In this document: in pieces, positions 32,419-40,745 of the stretch | Position numbering within the stretch: the stretch's first letter is position 1 | Layout of the letters: each line of letters opens with the position of its first letter | NCBI GenBank assembly: GCA_945957405.1 | Contig: CAMFLL010000014.1 | Coordinates: 1-42,777 of the forward strand | Direction of reading: 5' to 3' | DNA: 42,777 nt | Source of the DNA: an uncultured Mycolicibacterium sp. | GTDB taxonomy: Bacteria > Actinomycetota > Actinomycetes > Mycobacteriales > Mycobacteriaceae | The notes under the pieces: generated by a model | The model's input: the letters and a program-made list of their open reading frames with translations, nothing else | The model's database searches: none | Told to the model about the DNA's origin: nothing | Program-made: the position numbers and the translations under genes

Positions 32419-33204
32419 ATGACCAGCACCATGAACGATTCCAAGGACGAACTGATGCAGCGGGCGATGGAGGGCTTGACACGCCACGTCGTTGATTCGG
32501 AGCTGACCCTGCCGCAGAAGCTCGCGCTCACGTGCAGAGCCCTGTTCGACGCGGGTCACGACTCCGGTCTGGCCGGGCAGATCACCGCCCGCGCCGATGA
32601 GCCGGGTACGTACTACACGCAGCGGCTCGGTCTGGGCTTCGACGAGATCACCGCGGGCAACCTGTTACTCGTCGACGAAGACCTCACTGTGCTGCAGGGC
32701 GATGGAATGGCCAATCCGGCCAACAGGTTCCATTCCTGGATCTATCGAGCCCGGCCCGACGTGAACTGCATAGTGCACACGCACCCGTTCCATGTCGCAG
32801 CGTTGTCGATGCTCGAGACCCCGCTCGTGGTGTCGCAGATGGACATCGCGCCGTTGTACGACGACTGTGCGTTCCTGCCCGACTGGCCGGGCGTGCCTGT
32901 GGGCAACGAGGAAGGCGAGATCATCGCGGGTGCCCTCGGCGCCAAGAAAGCGATCCTGCTCGCCCACCACGGCCAGGTGGTCGCCGGAGCCAGCGTCGAG
33001 GAGGCGTGTTCGCTGGCGATGCTCATCGAGCGTGGGGCCAAGCTGCAACTGGCTGCCATGGCCGCAGGCACCATCGCGCCGCTATCCGATCGACTTGCCC
33101 GCGAAGCCCACGATTGGACCCTGACCCCCAAACGCAGTGCGGCGAATTTCGCGTACTACACCCGGCGTGCCCTCGCACAGCACCCCGACGCACTCAGCCA
33201 TTGA
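32419..33204 (+). CDS. class II aldolase/adducin family protein
   Basis: A 261-residue zinc enzyme of the fuculose-phosphate aldolase/adducin fold. Zinc ligands are H120 and H122 in CIVHTHPFH and H183/H184 in LLAHHGQVVAGASVEEA; SGLAGQITARADEPGTYYTQ is the substrate-phosphate/Gly-rich segment. AAGGAG lies about 6 nt before ATG 32419. It heads a transcript with the DapA-like gene (27-bp gap) under the palindrome at 32339. Members cleave sugar phosphates, but in actinobacterial phthalate pathways this fold also decarboxylates 3,4-dihydroxyphthalate. The amidohydrolase-type decarboxylase nearby makes an aromatic or hydroxyacid role plausible; substrate is not settled. Confidence 0.88.
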   Translation: MTSTMNDSKDELMQRAMEGLTRHVVDSELTLPQKLALTCRALFDAGHDSGLAGQITARADEPGTYYTQRLGLGFDEITAGNLLLVDEDLTVLQGDGMANPANRFHSWIYRARPDVNCIVHTHPFHVAALSMLETPLVVSQMDIAPLYDDCAFLPDWPGVPVGNEEGEIIAGALGAKKAILLAHHGQVVAGASVEEACSLAMLIERGAKLQLAAMAAGTIAPLSDRLAREAHDWTLTPKRSAANFAYYTRRALAQHPDALSH

Positions 33205-33231
33205 CCATCCCGAAACGCGAAAGGCACAGCA

Positions 33232-34113
33232 ATGAAACAGATCCACGGCATCATCGCCTACCCCATCACACCGTTCACCAGCGACGGCGCCGGAATCGAC
33301 ACCGGCGCACTGGCCGGATTGGTCGACCAGCTCGTGAGCACCGGTGCCCACGCCGTCGCCCCACTCGGTAGCACCGGCGAATCGGCGTACCTCACCGAAG
33401 CCGAATTCGACACCGTCGTCGACACCACCGTCGGTATCGTCGACGGGCGGGTGCCCGTGATCGTCGGCGCCTCAGACCTCACCACTGCCAACACGATCCG
33501 GCGGGCGCAGTACGCGCAGCAGGCCGGTGCCGACGCCGTGATGATCCTGCCCATCTCCTACTGGAAGCTCACCGACCGCGAAATCACCCGGCACTACGCC
33601 AGCGTCGCAGCTGCCGTCGACCTGCCCATCATGGTCTACAACAATCCGGCCACCAGCGGCATCGACATGACGCCCGAACTGCTGATTCGGATGTTCACCG
33701 ATATCGACAATGTGCGCATGGTCAAGGAATCCACCGGCGACCTGACCCGGATGCAGCGCATCAACGAATTGTCCGGCGGCACCCTACCCTTCTACAACGG
33801 CAGCAACCCGCTTGTTCTGGATGCGCTGCTCGAAGGCGCCACCGGATGGTGCACTGCCGCACCGAATCTGCGCCCGCAGGCCTGCCTGGACCTGTATCAC
33901 GCGGTGTGCAATGGTGACCACTCCGGCGCACAACGGATCTACGACGACCTCGCGCCGTTGTTACGCTTCATTGTCGCAGGTGGCCTGCCGACAACGGTCA
34001 AAGCGGGTCTCGAGCTGCTCGGGCGAGACGTCGGTGCCCCCCGCGCGCCGCTGCTGCCCCTGGACGCCGACGGTCGGACCGAGCTCAAAACGCTTCTGGC
34101 GGAGGCCCGCTGA
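33232..34113 (+). CDS. DapA/NanA family Schiff-base aldolase
   Basis: A 293-residue member of the dihydrodipicolinate synthase/N-acetylneuraminate lyase family. The Schiff-base Lys is K165 (RMVKESTGDL), the catalytic Tyr is Y136 (MVYNNPATSG) and the GSTGES loop near residue 45 is intact. Such enzymes condense or cleave pyruvate with an aldehyde, or dehydrate hydroxyacids. It lies 27 bp after the class II aldolase and ends 3 bp before the convergent carrier. It is unlikely to be the lysine-pathway DapA, since the context is catabolic. It probably releases pyruvate or a 2-oxoacid from a pathway intermediate. Confidence 0.9.
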   Translation: MKQIHGIIAYPITPFTSDGAGIDTGALAGLVDQLVSTGAHAVAPLGSTGESAYLTEAEFDTVVDTTVGIVDGRVPVIVGASDLTTANTIRRAQYAQQAGADAVMILPISYWKLTDREITRHYASVAAAVDLPIMVYNNPATSGIDMTPELLIRMFTDIDNVRMVKESTGDLTRMQRINELSGGTLPFYNGSNPLVLDALLEGATGWCTAAPNLRPQACLDLYHAVCNGDHSGAQRIYDDLAPLLRFIVAGGLPTTVKAGLELLGRDVGAPRAPLLPLDADGRTELKTLLAEAR

Positions 34114-34116
34114 GCA

Positions 34117-35475
34117 TTAGCGCGCCGGGGTCGCCCACGCGCTGCCCTGTTCGCGATCGAGCACCGTCATCGCCTTGTTCTTCAGGACGAAGACGTACAC
34201 GGCCAAGCTGACGGCGATCACGACCGTGACATAGGCGATGAACCAACCGACATGGTCGCCGGATTTCGCGGCCTGATACAGCGCAGGCGCGGTGCCGCCG
34301 AAGACAGAGTTCGCCACTGCATAGCCCAATCCCACACCGAGCGCACGTATCTCAGCGGGGAACAATTCGGCCTTGACGATCGCATTCACCGATGTGTAGC
34401 CGGTCAGGATGACGTAACCGACGATCGTCAGCAGAAATGCCAGCAGCGGCGATTTGGCCTGGGGCAGCAGGGTCAGCAGCACGTACGTGTACATCACCCC
34501 ACCGACACCGAAGAACACCAACAGTGGCTTGCGGCCGACGCGATCGCTGAGGAGGCCGCCGACGGGCTGAAGCAACATCAGGAAGATCAGCCCCAGCAGA
34601 TTGACCCACGTGCCGGTCAACGCCTGATCACCCTTGAAGGTCGACTTGACGATGGCCGGTGCGTTGATCGTGTAGGTGTAGAACGCCACCGTGCCGCCGG
34701 CGGTGATGAGGAAGACCAGGAGCAGCGGCCGCCAGTAGGTGGTGAACAGCGTCCTCAGTGATCCCGCTTCACGGTCCTCGCCGGTGCGGATGGCATCGAG
34801 GTGCGACTGGCTCAGCGACTCGTCCATCGAACGCCGTAGCCACAGCACCACCAGCGCGGCGACACCGCCGATGAAGAAGCCGATGCGCCAGGCCCAGTCG
34901 GTCACCGCATCCACGTCGAGCACCGCGAGCGCGATCAGAAGCGTGAACTGTGCGAGCACATGCCCGCCGATCAGCGTGACGTACTGGAACGACGACAGGA
35001 AGCCGCGCCGGTTGGCCGTCGCCGCTTCGGACATGTACGTCGCCGACGTACCGTATTCGCCGCCGGTGGCGAAGCCCTGCACCAGCCGCGCGAGGATCAG
35101 GATCACCGCCGCCCAGTACCCGATCACTTCGCGCGTCGGCATCACCGCGACCAGGAACGAGCACGCCGACATGATGCTGATGCTCAGCATCAGCGCCGCT
35201 TTTCGGCCCCGCCGGTCGGCATACCGGCCGAAGAACCAGGACCCCACCGGCCGCATCACGAAGGTCACCGCAAAGATCGCGTAGATGTAGAAGGTCGAAT
35301 TCTCGTCGGCCTCGTCGAAGAAGTGCGCTTCGAAGTACGTCGCGAAAACGGTGTAGATGTACACGTCGTACCACTCGACGAGATTGCCGGCCGATCCCCG
35401 GATGGTGTTGAGGACAGCACGGCGCGTGCTCGTCGGGGCATGTGTCGGACCGGTAGGCGGCGTTGCGTCGGTCAT
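34117..35475 (-). CDS. MFS transporter, metabolite:H+ symporter (MHS) type
   Basis: A 452-residue 12-helix carrier of the KgtP/ShiA/ProP branch. SAGNLVEWYDVYIYTVFATY near residue 30 is the MHS signature; FGRYADRRGRKAALMLSISI is the loop 2-3 motif, ARLVQGFATGGEYGTSATYM is helix 4/5 and LLSDRVGRKPLLVFFGVGGV repeats it in the second half. It should import an organic acid with protons. It is divergent from the amidohydrolase (53-bp gap) and converges on the DapA-like gene. Likely substrate is the acid used by the flanking enzymes. Confidence 0.92.
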   Translation of the reverse strand: MTDATPPTGPTHAPTSTRRAVLNTIRGSAGNLVEWYDVYIYTVFATYFEAHFFDEADENSTFYIYAIFAVTFVMRPVGSWFFGRYADRRGRKAALMLSISIMSACSFLVAVMPTREVIGYWAAVILILARLVQGFATGGEYGTSATYMSEAATANRRGFLSSFQYVTLIGGHVLAQFTLLIALAVLDVDAVTDWAWRIGFFIGGVAALVVLWLRRSMDESLSQSHLDAIRTGEDREAGSLRTLFTTYWRPLLLVFLITAGGTVAFYTYTINAPAIVKSTFKGDQALTGTWVNLLGLIFLMLLQPVGGLLSDRVGRKPLLVFFGVGGVMYTYVLLTLLPQAKSPLLAFLLTIVGYVILTGYTSVNAIVKAELFPAEIRALGVGLGYAVANSVFGGTAPALYQAAKSGDHVGWFIAYVTVVIAVSLAVYVFVLKNKAMTVLDREQGSAWATPAR

Positions 35476-35528
35476 TCCGCGACGATAGCTGCCTACAGTT
35501 CTGACACAACATCCAACGCGGAGGTGTC

Positions 35529-36521
35529 ATGTCATTGATCGCGCTCGAGGAGCATTACGCCTGGGACCCGGCGAGTGCGGGCAACGTCGTGGCCACCTGG
35601 CTGGATACCAACAACCCCATCGGTCATCAGCGGCTGTACGACCGGGGCCCGCTGCGCCTCGAGCAGATGGACGCCGCCGGGATCGATTTCCAGATCCTGT
35701 CGCTGTTCGATCCCGGTGTCCAGGACGAGACCGACGTGGCGCGCGCCATCGACCTGGCCCGCCGAGCCAACGACGACCTCGCCGAATCGGTGCGCGCGAC
35801 ACCTGCCCGATTCGGCGGCTTCGCCACGCTCGCGACGCAGGATCCGGACGCCGCGGCAGCCGAGTTGGAACGCGCGGTCACCGACCTGGGGCTCGTCGGG
35901 GCGCTGATCAACGGGCACTGCCAGGGCCGCTACCTTGACGACCCCGCATATGAGCGACTCTTCGCGAGCGCCGAGTCCATGGGTGTGCCGATCTACCTGC
36001 ATCCGACCACGCCGCATCCGGCGGTCATGGCGGCGTGGTTCGCGCCCTATGTCGATGACGGCATGCATCTGGCCTCGTGGGGTTTCGGGGCCGAGACAGG
36101 CACACATGTTCTTCGGCTGATCTACTCCGGGCTGTTCGACAAATTCCCCGGCCTCCAGATGATCATCGGCCACCTCGGTGAGATGCTGCCCTTCGCCGCC
36201 TACCGCATCGATCGCTACTACGGGCTCGGCGGTGGCGGCGGTTCGAGGACCGCGTTGCAGCGCCTGCCGTCGGATTACCTCCGGAGCAACTTCCACGTCA
36301 CGACCAGCGGCAACTTCAGCCCACCGGCCTTCGCGTGCACACTGGACGTGTTGGGCGCCGACCGGGTGATGTTCTCGGTGGACTACCCGATGGACGACAA
36401 CCTGACGGGCGCGGCGTTCATGGCGTCCTATCCGATGGACGAGGCCACCCGCCGGAAGGTGAGTTCCGAGAACGCGATTCGACTCTTCGGTGCGCGAATC
36501 CCCGCCACGATCGGGGCGTGA
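35529..36521 (+). CDS. amidohydrolase-family non-oxidative decarboxylase (gamma-resorcylate/ACMSD type)
   Basis: A 330-residue TIM barrel of amidohydrolase family 2. Metal and catalytic residues are in place: E7-x-H9 (IALEEHYAW), H158 (IYLHPTTP), H215 (IIGHLGEM) and D285 (MFSVDYPMDD). This set matches gamma-resorcylate, 2,3-dihydroxybenzoate and 5-carboxyvanillate decarboxylases rather than ring amidases. It removes CO2 from a hydroxylated aromatic acid reversibly. GGAGG lies upstream of ATG 35529. It is divergent from the MHS carrier, which may import its substrate, and its stop lies 6 bp from that of the convergent metallo-beta-lactamase-fold gene. Confidence 0.88.
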   Translation: MSLIALEEHYAWDPASAGNVVATWLDTNNPIGHQRLYDRGPLRLEQMDAAGIDFQILSLFDPGVQDETDVARAIDLARRANDDLAESVRATPARFGGFATLATQDPDAAAAELERAVTDLGLVGALINGHCQGRYLDDPAYERLFASAESMGVPIYLHPTTPHPAVMAAWFAPYVDDGMHLASWGFGAETGTHVLRLIYSGLFDKFPGLQMIIGHLGEMLPFAAYRIDRYYGLGGGGGSRTALQRLPSDYLRSNFHVTTSGNFSPPAFACTLDVLGADRVMFSVDYPMDDNLTGAAFMASYPMDEATRRKVSSENAIRLFGARIPATIGA

Positions 36522-36527
36522 CAGCCG

Positions 36528-37634
36528 TCAGAGCGGGAAAACCTGGCCGTCCCGGGCCACGGTGACCCGGCCCGAGAAATTCCTGCCGATGGCGCTCTGC
36601 CAGTCGGAGTCGGGCAGGTTGGTCGGCTCGTAGTGGCTCAGGATCACGTGCCGGGCTCCGGCCGCCGCGGCCACCTCGCCGACCTGTTCCGCTGACGTAT
36701 GTGACCGCACCAGGTAGTCCGGCGGGAACCGGTTGCCGTAGTACGCGTCGTCGAGGCTGAACTGCGCCTCGTGCACCAGCACGTCGGTTCCCTCCGCGAG
36801 GGCGATGAGGTTGTCGGACTTCGTCGTGTCACCCGAGAAGGTCACGGACACACCGGATTTCCTCAAGTCAAAGCGAAAGCCGAACGCCGGGTACACGTCG
36901 TAATGGGATACCAGGGTGGCGGTCACCGTGACGTTGTCGTCCGACATCACAGGGAATGGTCGCGTGCTCGGCGCCCGGTCGAGGTAGTTCGATCCCGGTG
37001 GCACGGCGATCTCGACGACGTCGATCAGACTCTCGATGTCATCGGTTCCCATATCGCGGATGAAGATGTTGTTGGTGTAGGCGAACGCCTGCTGCAGCGC
37101 CGCCGTGGTGGCGGCCAGTCCGGGTGTGGGGTCGGCTGCGTCGATGGTGGCGGGATCGGCGTCACCCACCCGGCTCGGAGGCAGACCGCCTGCCGCGCCG
37201 GGGCCGTAGACCGTCACCGGCGGCTTCCCCTTGGCGGCCGTGTAGCCGCCCGAGAGGAAGAAGCTCCAGTAATCGACCATGTGGTCGGTGTGCAGGTGGG
37301 TGATGAACATGCTCTTCAAACCGTCGAACGTGAATCCAGCGTCGGTGAACGCGTTCAATGAGCCCAACCCGCAGTCGATCTGGTAGAGGTCGGCGCCGAT
37401 CTTCAGTGTCGATGAGATTCCTGTGCGGTTGGGCACCGGTGGTGGACCGGCTTGGACGCCCAGCGTCACCAGTGCGTTCTCGGGCAGACCCGGTGGCCCC
37501 GGCTCTGCCGAGCCGCGGGCCGAGGTGCTGAGTAAGGCTCCGCCAACCACAGCCGTCGTTGCCGCCGCCAACATCGACCGTCGCGACACACCGCTGGGTC
37601 CAGGGTCGCCTTCGCTGCCGCAACTGCATCGCAC
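36528..37634 (-). CDS. Tat-exported metallo-beta-lactamase-fold hydrolase
   Basis: A 368-residue protein with a Tat-type leader: Ser-Arg-Arg at 17-19 followed by MLAAATTAVVGGALLS, and a Cys-x-Cys before it. The catalytic metal motif is T-H113-L-H115-T-D117-H118; later metal ligands are in SGDTTKSDN, the VLVHEAQ segment and ILSHYEP. This pattern is closest to the RNase Z-like/arylsulfatase-type MBL hydrolases, presumably acting on small esters, lactones or sulfates outside the cytoplasmic membrane. GTG 37634 is taken as start: a TAACCT -10 hexamer ends 7 nt upstream, which fits a leaderless transcript, whereas an upstream start at 37697 would overlap the next gene. It is divergent from the ABC-F gene with about 53 bp between starts. 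Confidence 0.85.
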   Translation of the reverse strand: MRCSCGSEGDPGPSGVSRRSMLAAATTAVVGGALLSTSARGSAEPGPPGLPENALVTLGVQAGPPPVPNRTGISSTLKIGADLYQIDCGLGSLNAFTDAGFTFDGLKSMFITHLHTDHMVDYWSFFLSGGYTAAKGKPPVTVYGPGAAGGLPPSRVGDADPATIDAADPTPGLAATTAALQQAFAYTNNIFIRDMGTDDIESLIDVVEIAVPPGSNYLDRAPSTRPFPVMSDDNVTVTATLVSHYDVYPAFGFRFDLRKSGVSVTFSGDTTKSDNLIALAEGTDVLVHEAQFSLDDAYYGNRFPPDYLVRSHTSAEQVGEVAAAAGARHVILSHYEPTNLPDSDWQSAIGRNFSGRVTVARDGQVFPL

Positions 37635-37641
37635 GCCCGTC

Positions 37642-37647
37642 AGGTTA
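37642..37647 (-). promoter_or_regulatory. -10 box of a leaderless promoter for the MBL-fold gene
   Basis: TAACCT on the minus strand (37647-37642) fits TANNNT and lies 7 nt before GTG 37634. No Shine-Dalgarno is present between them, as expected for a leaderless mycobacterial message. Confidence 0.4.
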
Positions 37648-37687
37648 GCTGAGAATGTGTTTGCTGTGATGATGTGAAGATAGGACC

Positions 37688-39334
37688 ATGACCGCAACGC
37701 TCGTCGCTTCGAACGTCGCAGGCGGATACGCGCACCGCACGCTCTTCGAGGGTGTCGACGTCACCGTCGCACCGGGGGACGTGATCGGCGTCGTGGGCGC
37801 CAACGGCGCAGGCAAGAGCACATTCCTACGGATCCTGGCCGGCGATCTCGCCCCACTCGGCGGCACGGTCAGCCTCGCGCCTACCGATGCCTTCGTCGGG
37901 TGGCTACCGCAGGAACACGAACGGCGGCCTGGTGAGACGGTGGCGGCCTACATCGCGCGCCGCACGGGGTGTGCCGACGCGACACATGCCATGGAGGCCG
38001 CCGCGGCGGCACTGTCTGATTCGCAGGCGGCCGCAGATGACTACTCGACGGCGTTGGAACACTGGTTGGTCACCGGCGCCGCCGACCTCGACGAGCGGTT
38101 GCCTGCCGTGCTGGCCGATCTCGGCCTGGACTCCGATGCGGTACGGCCGGACTCGACCCTGATGAGTGACTTGTCGGGTGGGCAGGCGGCGCGGGTGGGA
38201 CTGGCGGCCCTGCTGCTGTCGCGATTCGACATCATCCTGCTCGATGAGCCCACCAACGACCTCGATCTCGATGGGCTCGAGCGGCTCGAGCGGTTCGTCG
38301 GCGAGCTTCGCGGCGGCGTGGTGCTGGTCAGCCACGACCGGGAGTTCCTCGCCCGCACCGTGACCCGGGTCCTCGAACTCGACCTGGCCCAGAACACCAC
38401 CACCGTCTTCGGCGGCGGGTACGAGAGTTATCTGGCAGAGCGCGAGGTCAATCGGCGCCACCGCCGCGAACAGTACGAGGAATTCGCCGAGAAGAAGGCC
38501 GATCTCGTGGCCCGCGCACGCATTCAGCGGGAATGGTCCAGCCAGGGTGTCCGCAATGCGATCAAGAAGGCTCCCGACAACGACAAGATCCGGCGGCGCG
38601 CGGCCACCGAGTCCAGCGAGAAACAGGCGCAGAAGGTGCGTCAGATGGAAAGCCGGATCGCCCGCCTCGAAGAGGTCGACGAGCCCCGCAAGGAATGGAC
38701 ACTGCAATTCACCATCGGAGCCGCGCCACGGTCCAGCTCGGTCGTCGCGACGCTCGACAATACCGTTGTGCGGCAAGGTGATTTCACCCTCGGTCCAGTG
38801 TCGCTTCAGGTCGATGCCGGCGAGCGGATCGGTATCACCGGCCCCAACGGGGCCGGGAAGTCGACGTTGTTACGGCTGCTGCTGGGGCGCCGGCAGCCTG
38901 ATGCCGGACGCGCCAGTCTGGGTGCCAATGTCGCGATCGGCGAGATCGACCAGGCGCGTGCCGAGTTCTCCGGCCCCGGGCGACTCGTCGATCGGTTCGA
39001 GCAGCAGGTTCCGGCCTGGACGACAGCCGATGTGCGAACTCTGTTGGCGAAGTTCGGACTCGGCGCCGACCACGTGGAACGTCCGGTCGACGGACTCTCA
39101 CCGGGCGAGCGAACCCGCGCCGGTCTCGCGTTGCTGCAGGCGCGTGGCACCAATGTGCTGGTGCTCGACGAGCCGACCAATCATCTCGATCTCGCCGCCA
39201 TCGAGCAGCTCGAGCAGGCGCTCGAGACGTACGACGGTGCATTGCTTCTGGTGACCCATGATCGCCGGATGCTCGAAAATGTCCGATTGGATCGCTCCTG
39301 GCAGGTCGACAACGGACAGGTCACGGAGCTGTAG
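37688..39334 (+). CDS. ABC-F family ATPase
   Basis: A 548-residue protein with two ATPase domains and no membrane part. Domain 1 has GANGAGKST, LSGGQAAR and LLDEPTND; domain 2 has GPNGAGKST, LSPGERTR and VLDEPTNH. They are joined by a charged helical linker (about residues 245-320, RRHRREQYEEFAEKKADLVA, then ARIQREWSSQGVRN) that reaches into the ribosome in this family. Such proteins act in translation, or protect ribosomes from macrolides, lincosamides and related drugs. Length and arrangement match the mycobacterial Rv1473-like group; a role in macrolide tolerance is possible but not shown by sequence. The start ATG 37688 has only a weak AGGA just upstream. Confidence 0.92.
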   Translation: MTATLVASNVAGGYAHRTLFEGVDVTVAPGDVIGVVGANGAGKSTFLRILAGDLAPLGGTVSLAPTDAFVGWLPQEHERRPGETVAAYIARRTGCADATHAMEAAAAALSDSQAAADDYSTALEHWLVTGAADLDERLPAVLADLGLDSDAVRPDSTLMSDLSGGQAARVGLAALLLSRFDIILLDEPTNDLDLDGLERLERFVGELRGGVVLVSHDREFLARTVTRVLELDLAQNTTTVFGGGYESYLAEREVNRRHRREQYEEFAEKKADLVARARIQREWSSQGVRNAIKKAPDNDKIRRRAATESSEKQAQKVRQMESRIARLEEVDEPRKEWTLQFTIGAAPRSSSVVATLDNTVVRQGDFTLGPVSLQVDAGERIGITGPNGAGKSTLLRLLLGRRQPDAGRASLGANVAIGEIDQARAEFSGPGRLVDRFEQQVPAWTTADVRTLLAKFGLGADHVERPVDGLSPGERTRAGLALLQARGTNVLVLDEPTNHLDLAAIEQLEQALETYDGALLLVTHDRRMLENVRLDRSWQVDNGQVTEL

Positions 39335-39367
39335 CGGCGACGGCTGACGGGCAAGGCCGAGCGGATT

Positions 39368-39385
39368 GGTAGGGCCAGCCCTACC
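39368..39385. promoter_or_regulatory. 18-bp perfect palindrome upstream of the histidine kinase
   Basis: GGTAGGGC-CA-GCCCTACC: 8-bp perfect arms and a 2-bp centre, 41 bp before the kinase start. A TACCCT hexamer (39382-39387) overlaps its right arm and may be the -10. It is a likely binding site for the NarL-type response regulator of this operon (autoregulation), or for another repressor. Confidence 0.6.
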
Positions 39386-39425
39386 CTGGAGAGGCAGGCG
39401 GACGGGATGGGAGTGAATCCGACTG

Positions 39426-40745
39426 ATGCCTAGCGTCGAATCCGTGAACACCGTCGTCAATCCGGTCGATCGGGACAGGCCCGCGCGGTGGGCCGTCGTC
39501 CGCCAGCTCGGCACCGACACCAGCTACGTCCTGCTCGGGTTTCCTCTCGCCGTCGTGAGTTTCAGCGTCCTGGTCGTCGGGCTCTCGGCCGGACTCGGCA
39601 CACTGGTGGTCGTCATCGGTCTGCCCGTCTTGTCCGGCACGCTGATCGTCGGCCGCTTCTTCGCCGACGTGGAGCGGCTGCGCATTCCCGCCGTGCTCCG
39701 CCGACCGCTGATCCGGCCGGTCTACCGCCCAGCCGGGCCGGGTGCCGGCATCTGGAAGAGAATCCTCACTCCGCTCACACGCGGCCAGTTCTGGCTCGAT
39801 GTGGTGCACGGCGTCCTGTGTTTTCCTATCGCGACCGCGACCTTCTGCGTCGTCGTGAGCTGGTGGGTGACGGCGATCGGCGGCACCTTGACGGTCGCAT
39901 GGGACTGGAGTATCCCGCGAGGCCCGGACAACCAGTCGCTGGCCCAGCTGATCGGCCTCGGCGACAGCACCTTCGCCCGAATCGGCCTTCAGACCGCGAT
40001 CGGCTTGTTCTGCCTGGTGACGCTTCCCGTGGTGGCGCGAGGTTGCGCACTGTTGTCGGCGGGGTTCAGCCGGCTCCTGCTCACGGGCGTGGCCGAGATG
40101 CGGCAGACGATCACTGTGTTGACGGATCAGAAGGCGGCCGCCTTCTCCGCCGAGGCGAGCGCACTGCGCCGGCTGGAACGCGACATACACGACGGCCCCC
40201 AACAACGCCTGGTGCGCCTGGCGATGGATCTGAGCCGTGCCCGGCAGTACGTCGGCGACGACCAGGACGCGCTGCGCGAGGCGCTTGACGAAGCGGTCGG
40301 CCAGACTCAGGAGACCTTGGAGGAGCTGCGGTCGCTGTCGCGGGGTATTGCGCCGCCGGTGCTCGTCGACCGCGGCCTGCCCAGCGCGCTGGCCGCACTG
40401 GGTGCCCGGTGCACGGTGCCGGTCGAGCTCAGTGTCGATCCCGGTCTCGGCACACCCGCCGGCCGGCTGGATCCGGCAGTAGAGACGACGGTGTACTTCG
40501 CGGTGGCCGAGGCGCTCACCAATGTCGCCAAGCACAGTGGCGCAGAGGCGTGCCGGGTCAGCGTGGCGCGCACCGGCGGCCAGTTTGGCGCCGAGATCGT
40601 CGATGACGGCGCCGGCGGCGCTCATATCGCCAAAGGGCACGGCCTGTCCGGCCTCGCCGACCGTGTGCGCGCCATCGGCGGCACGCTGACCGTCGTGAGT
40701 CCTGCGGGCGGCCCGACCACCATCACGGTGGCAATGCCGTGCTGA
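39426..40745 (+). CDS. NarL/DesK-type sensor histidine kinase
   Basis: A 439-residue kinase. The N-terminal half (about 25-230) has four hydrophobic helices in two pairs (FPLAVVSFSVLVVGLSAGLG, TLVVVIGLPVLSGTLIV; then WLDVVHGVLCFPIATATFCV and IGLQTAIGLFCLVTLPVVA) resembling the 'putative sensor' domain of actinobacterial kinases. The HisKA_3 phospho-His is H255 (RDIHDGPQQRL). The ATPase domain has EALTNVAKHSGA (N-box), DDGAGG (G1) and GHGLSGLADRV (G2). It overlaps the response regulator gene by 7 bp. The stimulus is probably membrane- or envelope-related; no ligand domain is visible. It phosphorylates the next gene product. Confidence 0.94.
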   Translation: MPSVESVNTVVNPVDRDRPARWAVVRQLGTDTSYVLLGFPLAVVSFSVLVVGLSAGLGTLVVVIGLPVLSGTLIVGRFFADVERLRIPAVLRRPLIRPVYRPAGPGAGIWKRILTPLTRGQFWLDVVHGVLCFPIATATFCVVVSWWVTAIGGTLTVAWDWSIPRGPDNQSLAQLIGLGDSTFARIGLQTAIGLFCLVTLPVVARGCALLSAGFSRLLLTGVAEMRQTITVLTDQKAAAFSAEASALRRLERDIHDGPQQRLVRLAMDLSRARQYVGDDQDALREALDEAVGQTQETLEELRSLSRGIAPPVLVDRGLPSALAALGARCTVPVELSVDPGLGTPAGRLDPAVETTVYFAVAEALTNVAKHSGAEACRVSVARTGGQFGAEIVDDGAGGAHIAKGHGLSGLADRVRAIGGTLTVVSPAGGPTTITVAMPC

